Shown one piece after another: positions 61,831-64,000 of a stretch of DNA of 64,000 nucleotides; position 1 is the first letter of the stretch; the number at the start of each line of letters is the position of its first letter. The notes under the pieces were generated by a model, which made no database searches, had not been told where the DNA came from, and was given only the letters and a program-made list of their open reading frames with translations. The stretch spans positions 46,417,002-46,481,001 of the forward strand of contig OY829542.1 in NCBI GenBank assembly GCA_963691705.1. Direction: 5' to 3'. Origin of the DNA: Viola odorata. Lineage: Eukaryota > Streptophyta > Magnoliopsida > Malpighiales > Violaceae. The position numbers and the translations under genes were made by a program.

Positions 61831-62776
61831 AAAGTCAAGATTTTTTTTCCAAATTCTTTTATTGTTTGTTCTTGTTTTTAAAACCATGTTAGAAGAGAAA
61901 CACAATAAAATAGTAAAAGAGAAACTTTAGAGTTTTTATTGGAATCGTGTACTATTAGAATCAACGTAAGAAATAAAATAAAAAGCAATATCCTACCAAA
62001 TAGACAAACGTACTTCTCTATTTATAAAATATAAAACAAAAATAATAATTATAATTTGATTGCATTATCTTTTTCATTAAGGTAAAATATATGCTAATAA
62101 AAATTAATTATAATCAGATTAACTTTCTTTTCATTAACATGCAATCTTTCTAAAACTTAAATTAGCAACTTTATAATATACTTATTAAAAAATTATATTA
62201 GACCTTCTAAATGTTAAATTTATTCGATTTTTTTTTACTTAATAGTATTAAATTAGTATTCTAAAATCATCTAATATAATTGTGGTATATACATGTTCTT
62301 CCTTTAAAGTTGTACAGAGAAGTTTATATTCATGTGCCTATATATACAATACATAAGGACAATAAAATGTTAGGTTAGTTTGAGTTTATTATATAACTAA
62401 AATATTACCCTTCATAATTTAAAAGTTAAAATACTTCAAGTATATGGACATTTCATTTTCTTATGTCATGTCCGTGTGGAACTTCTTTCCAACGCCGATA
62501 TTCAATCAACACCCACACGATATGTGTCTAACTCACTACCTTTCATGTCCTACTTTTTTATTCAAAGTTCTAAGTAATTATTAGTGTCAAAAAGATACTT
62601 AATATAAATTATAATTGTTAAAAGTATTTATAAGACTAAACTTAATTTGAAATTGACGTTTCAAATTGCATTAATATATTTAGAGATATAGTTGAAATTA
62701 ATTTTTTTTATTCACAATTCTTGTGAATGGCATTTTTATATGATTTATATTAATATACATACATATATATGCTCTG

Positions 62777-63025
62777 TCGATGTCTTGTAATTTTTAATTT
62801 TTCAGGGCTAGTGTCGTGTTCGATGTCCGTGTTAGTGTTCGTTCTTCATGTATATATTTACACACCATGAGCTACAAAATCGTTGATATTTCAAGTGTCG
62901 ATGTCTTATAATTTTTAATTTTTCAATGTTAGTGTTGTATTTGATGTCCGTGTCAGTATTCGTGCTTCACATGCATACATATATATATACACACAAACCA
63001 TGAGCTACAAAATGTTGGTATTTTA
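62777..63025. repeat. Direct duplication, about 121-bp period
   Basis: TCGATGTCTTGTAATTTTTA (62777) recurs as TCGATGTCTTATAATTTTTA at 62898. Both copies run on to CCATGAGCTACAAAAT. Confidence 0.75.
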
Positions 63026-63654
63026 AGTTTGTTTAGATCATTTATTTTAGTTTTTGATTGTATATTTTTAATTTTTTTAAATGAAATAAATTCGTTATAA
63101 TTTAATATATATATATTAAATATTTAAAAAAAGAAAAAAAAAGAAACGGTTTTTTTATAAAAAAATGTGCTCCCTTATTAATTTTTTTTAAAAGGGGAAA
63201 AATTGAAAAAAATAGAATTAGATCAAAATAAATATGATTTGAAGCGGGACATGACACACTTGTCTATCAATATACAAAATTTTGATTTCAAAAGAAAATA
63301 TCACAAATTTTTTTGTGTGCGTAATAAAGCCCGATACTCGATAAGAAGATACCTCACATCATTGTCATATCCCATTCAAATTAATGATGGCAAAATAATG
63401 AAAGCCAGCCATTCCTCCTCATTCCTCAGTCAGCTATGCAGCTGCAGAAATACGTCAACTTTTCCTATTCTTGTTCATATCCATGCTAAAATTACCAAAC
63501 ACCCCCTTCCAATTTACTAAATCACAGCTTAATTAACTCTCTACATTCAAAAAAAAATTACAAAAAGGGATTAAAAGATAAAATCACCACACATATGCTA
63601 TATATACTATAGTCTATAGTTATATATATAATAAATATTTAAACATATATGTCA

Positions 63655-64000
63655 CTAATGGAGGTGGAATGTGTTGGGTCGTTTTGCTTGTACAAGCATT
63701 TGAACAACTTCTCTCATGGTTGGTCTCTCCACACTATGTTCTTGAACACATAACATTGCCACAAAAAACACCTGCGTTGCCTCAATCAACTGAGTTTCAG
63801 TACTAACTAGCCTCTCGTCTAAGATCTTAACCACCCCTTCTTTGCTTGACTTGGTCTGAATCCTAGTCCACTGAACAATGTCTAACCCTTCCTCTCCAAA
63901 ATCTCCGACTGGCCTCCGCCCCGTGATCAGCTCTAACAGCACCACCCCAAAGCTGTACACGTCACTCTTCTCGTCCACTTTCAATGTGTACGCGTATTCT
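63655..64000 (-). CDS. BAM3: LRR receptor-like kinase BAM3-like, C-terminal part (cut by window edge)
   Basis: The frame enters from the right edge and ends at TAG 63655-63657, giving about 114 residues of the kinase C-lobe. Visible are [19 protein letters not shown] (end of the activation segment and subdomain IX), [17 protein letters not shown], and [13 protein letters not shown] (subdomain XI), followed by a short tail. These match the CLAVATA1/BAM receptor kinases that sense CLE peptides at the plasma membrane. [12 protein letters not shown] and the PNTFH tail favour BAM3, which is phloem-expressed in Arabidopsis. There is no stop before the edge, and the ectodomain lies outside the window. 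Confidence 0.8.
   Translation of the reverse strand, partial: EYAYTLKVDEKSDVYSFGVVLLELITGRRPVGDFGEEGLDIVQWTRIQTKSSKEGVVKILDERLVSTETQLIEATQVFFVAMLCVQEHSVERPTMREVVQMLVQAKRPNTFHLH

Larger units (their letters stand above)
59001..63654. other. AT-rich intergenic DNA with two tandem duplications
   Basis: No gene is visible in this 4.6-kb stretch. It is very AT-rich with many poly-A/T runs. Two direct duplications are annotated separately. Part of the right end probably serves as the 3' flank of the kinase gene. Confidence 0.6.

Noticed and set aside
63203..63520. Plus-strand 105-codon frame near the kinase gene
   Set aside because: No domain, AT-rich codon make-up like the surrounding non-coding DNA, and no promoter signal.
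1..64000. tRNA or rRNA genes
   Set aside because: No cloverleaf with intact A and B boxes and no rRNA-like stretch was recognised by eye; a tRNAscan-type search would be decisive.

Overview
The window is nuclear DNA of a eudicot plant. The evidence is several spliced genes of plant-only families (a callose synthase, a GTE-type bromodomain factor and a BAM-type receptor kinase), AT-rich intergenic DNA, plant-type LTR retrotransposons and an endogenous plant pararetrovirus. I could not name the species.

Positions 1-20.2 kb hold nested, decayed repeats. An endogenous caulimovirus-like pararetrovirus fills 1-5710 in permuted order: the capsid tail, protease, reverse transcriptase and RNase H of ORF1, then ORF2, the promoter/poly(A) region, and the start of another ORF1. 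A hAT-like MITE splits its reverse transcriptase. A fragment of a second retrotransposon follows (integrase tail, minisatellite, short LTR, PBS, leader; 5714-6945). Next is a Ty3/gypsy element of the TAT/Retand lineage (6950 to about 20215). Its pol is broken by four stops and a frameshift. Behind pol lies an 80-90 bp tandem array and then four antisense reading units, two of which are diverged copies of one spliced gene.

Positions 20.2-37 kb hold poorly recognisable DNA and further insertions. Two solo LTRs of one family lie in opposite orientation, each with a perfect 5-bp target duplication, and a RING-finger pseudogene sits between them. A complete CRM-like Ty3/gypsy element on the minus strand (27506-35266, duplication ATTAC) and a 975-bp hAT element (36038-37012, duplication ACCACAAT) follow.

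Positions 37.3-64 kb are the gene-bearing part. They hold GTE1-like (37376-41123, +, 9 exons, 416 aa), an N6AMT1/HemK2-type methyltransferase (42246-43022, -, one coding exon), a Stowaway MITE, a callose synthase 5 gene (44050-58688, -, 42 coding exons, 1915 aa), a 5-kb AT-rich gap and the C-terminus of a BAM3-like kinase (63655-64000, -). Exon lengths of the two large genes sum to open frames. These genes are unrelated in function and look like ordinary neighbours.

The least ordinary feature I see is the antisense cassette of the Retand element. The CRM-like frame that runs through the polypurine tract into the LTR is the next most unusual. Nothing here looks like a wholly new system.
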